From contig CAWUHX010000142.1 of assembly GCA_963922205.1 (NCBI GenBank), positions 372,001-436,000 on the forward strand: a stretch of 64,000 nt of DNA, given 5' to 3'. Source of the stretch: Romanomermis culicivorax. Its lineage: Eukaryota; Nematoda; Enoplea; Mermithida; Mermithidae. The position numbers and the translations under genes were made by a program. Numbering within the stretch: position 1 is the stretch's first letter; every line of letters starts with the position of its first letter. Below are positions 61,677 through 64,000 of this stretch, in pieces. The notes under the pieces are model-generated. The model was not told where the DNA came from and did no database searches. It saw only the letters and a list, made by a program, of their open reading frames with translations.

Positions 61677-62345
61677 TCGAAAAACGGCATAACTACAGAA
61701 TCGTACTTTCTACAGCAACGGTCAAGCATATAGGCGGTTCGTAAAGGGGGCGTGGTTGAATATCGGCCAGTCTGATTCCATTTTTAGCGTACTCTCTTCT
61801 TTAACGGAAGTAAAAAACAAAAAGTATGGGAAGAAAAGCGTTTGCATAACGTTGAAAATTATTGGAAACATGCTAAAGCTAATTTTAGGAGAATGAATGG
61901 AACAAAAAGTGATTTTGCATAAGGTTATGTGGACGAATTTATGTGGAGGAAACAGTTCAGCCTTATTTTAGATTTGGCTTATGAAAATTTACTGAAACGA
62001 ATAAACGAAAAACAACTGTGTTGATGTGAATTTTGGGGATTAAAATTTTGATTTTGGCGTAAATTTAGTGAACAACGACCTTGCCGGCTATTTTGATTTT
62101 TTTGACTATCTTATTTATATTCTCTTTCGTGTTCCCTTCTTTTATATCAAATTATGTTTACTTTTTCGGTTTCATTTTCCTTCTTTATGCTTTATTCTCT
62201 TTATTTTTCTAATTCCCTTTTGAACCCAAAAGAAAAAAGAACGCTAAAAATAGAAGCAGGCAATTTAGCCGCGCCCCCTTTGCTAACCGCCAATATGCAT
62301 TGTAGGAAGTACGGGTCCCCGATTCTATAGTTATGCCCGAAAAAC
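61677..62345. repeat. Inverted pair of an 80-bp motif
   Basis: CGGCATAACTACAGAATCGT to CGGTTCGTAAAGGGGGCG (61687-61753) is repeated inverted at 62265-62345 (GCCCCCTTTGCTAACCGCC to GAT, then TCTATAGTTATGCCCG). The spacer is T-rich. It may be a decayed TIR element upstream of the first visible SPRTN exon. Confidence 0.5.
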
Positions 62346-62875
62346 TGCAACTTGTAACCAAAACGAACAAACAATGCTTGCCGATTCTGAATCGGAGTCG
62401 AGTTTTTAGTCGACATCTATATATTGTACATCACTGTATATCTGAAAATTAGATGGATTTCTCTCCCTTCATAATCGTATTTGAATTGGTTAGTCGGGAA
62501 TAAAATTTTTGTGGAGGAATAAATGTTTCCAGTCTCATTTAACATCCGTTGCAGAGTGCTAAGGTCCAAAATATGACTAGTCTTAGCATGATTGCGTTAG
62601 TTTCGCAAAATCATCTTTGGGGTCGAAAAATTTCTATCAAATAGTAAAATATAAATATCAAATAGTAAAAGCGAAAAGTTTTTCATCCGTTATCATGCGG
62701 ACATGAGTATTCTATGCTTCCAAAGAATAAGAAACTTCAAAAAAACTTTTCAAGATTCGACTGGCTTGACAAAAATAACACAGCCAATTAATATCTATTT
62801 CTTTCGTGGCTATTGTGTCTTTTTTGTGCCGGGAAAAATTATTACGGCCGTTCAAAAACTTTTTCGATTGCGTCG

Positions 62876-63085
62876 CAACTTGGCGCCCGTCTCACTTTGG
62901 CGCTCATCTCACTTTGGCGCCCATCTCACTTTGGCGTCCGCCTCACCTTGGCGCCCATCTCACTTTGGCGCCCGTCTTACTTTGGCGCCTAGTCTCACTT
63001 TGGCGCCCAAGCTGTGTCTCACTTTGGCGCCCGTCTCACTTTGGCGCCCCCCATCACTTTGGCGCCCGTCCTACTTTGGCGCATT
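62876..63085 (+). repeat. Minisatellite (CTCACTTTGGCGCCCGT units)
   Basis: About 12 units of 16-18 bp, CTCACTTTGGCGCC, some with short insertions. It resembles one arm of the foldback elements described here, but no inverted partner occurs in the window; the partner may lie beyond 64000 or be lost. Confidence 0.8.
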
Positions 63086-63203
63086 GTATGTCCTAATAAA
63101 CAAACAATGTGCCTTCGTCTATGCAAATTTTACGCTTAGTTATACATTACCGTAATGGCTATAAATAGCTCAGGCCATCCTGAATAGCTCTCTCTCTCCC
63201 TGA

Positions 63204-63530
63204 ATGGTGGAAAATAAAATTATCAGTTATCCTCCTAAACTTCACTCAATAAAAAACACTTTTCATAAAACTAAAATGGCTGATTTGGGGGAAGCCCGCT
63301 TTATCCTGTCTTGCATGATCATGTATGCATGTTGGTTTGTGAAAGTAGAGTTAATCCGGATCATTTTTATTTGTTCAAAAAGAAAGAAGTGAAACGATTA
63401 GCCATCGGTAGCGAAGTCATGTACTTCGAATGCGTTTCTTGCAACAGTCATGGGAATCCCATGGGTCGTGCTACAGTTCGTGAAGGCAGGGAGCAATCAA
63501 ATCGGGATCACGGTTTAGAGTATTTGTAAA
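63204..63530 (+). other. Unassigned plus-strand open frame
   Basis: The frame at 63311-63529 contains PDHFYLFKKKEVKRLAIGSE and VMYFECVSCNSHGNPMG, which looks like real coding sequence and loosely like a zinc-finger start of a transposon-derived protein. No splice context or partner exon is clear. Confidence 0.2.
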
Positions 63531-63664
63531 TTTTCGATCTGAATTTTTCCAACATTTTATGAACTTTGTTGTCTAAATCCAATCAGACCACATAATTTCG
63601 TAACTCTAGCATCAAAAATTTGATCTGCTTACCTGGCTGGATAACAGTGTTTCGACCAAGTAAC

Positions 63665-64000
63665 AGCTTTGCAATCAAAGTAGGCTTCTTTGGTTTGAAA
63701 ATCCTGAGCCAAATGGCTCCTAGGCATAAATTTCTAAGAGCCAACTTCAAATTTTGGGAGCAACAAATTTGTAATCGAAGAATATAGAAAAAAGGCTTGC
63801 AGCACACTGTGGAATGTAATTAAAGTATATTGATATTTAATTTGTTGATCGTGTTCAAAAAATGAGCGTTGAAATTTTATTTCAAACCTGTGTTTTTCTT
63901 GAACAGGCTTTTTTGTACATGTACAAGGATCGGTCAAAAATCTCTGTACGAAAAATTTTTTTGTTCGCCAAAAAACAAGATATTTTGTGTATTTTTGCAC
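63665..64000 (+). repeat. Dispersed repeat family K, copy 3, cut by window edge
   Basis: CCAAATGGCTCCTAGGC, CACACTGTGGAATGTAAT, CTGTGTTTTTCTTGAACAGG and TTTTGTGTATTTTTGCA match 39420-39740 in order. Confidence 0.6.

Overview
The window is nuclear DNA from an invertebrate animal. It is AT-rich, its genes are split by GT-AG introns of widely varying size, and it is densely packed with short non-autonomous DNA transposons. Three conserved single-copy animal genes can be followed, all on the minus strand. I rebuilt their exons from homology, splice sites and matching intron phases. The species cannot be named from the sequence.

Layout: positions 1-1134 hold a GC-richer mobile-element end that looks like an LTR. 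1353-9993 is NELFB (COBRA1), six phase-consistent exons encoding about 650 residues. 10331-49520 is GCN2 (EIF2AK4), the amino-acid-starvation eIF2alpha kinase, with nineteen exons, about 1654 residues and the full order RWD, charged linker, pseudokinase, kinase, HisRS-like and C-terminal domain. Only 334 bp separate the GCN2 stop from the first NELFB exon. 49527-59415 is intergenic and mostly transposon-derived. 59416-61512 is the 3' part of SPRTN (Spartan, the DNA-protein crosslink protease); its 5' exon was not found and probably lies beyond the right edge. 61513-64000 holds repeats, a minisatellite and one unassigned ORF.

The rest is repeats. I distinguish (i) foldback elements whose long inverted arms are minisatellites of about 15-17 bp units, three of them with supportable 8-bp target duplications and one enclosing a dead hAT transposase; (ii) at least three hAT-like MITE families with verifiable 8-bp target duplications; (iii) very long inverted repeats of 1.1-2.9 kb, one carrying GIY-YIG-like retroelement tails in both arms; (iv) a tRNA-derived SINE; and (v) several dispersed families, often nested in one another. 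A short hairpin of the form GGCGC-TTC-GCGCC recurs in the middle of unrelated families.

The three genes act in different pathways: promoter-proximal Pol II pausing (NELF-B), the integrated stress response (GCN2) and DNA-protein crosslink repair (SPRTN). Nothing suggests a functional cluster, but the close tandem spacing of GCN2 and NELFB, and splice acceptors directly upstream of both start codons, leave operon-like expression or spliced-leader trans-splicing open.
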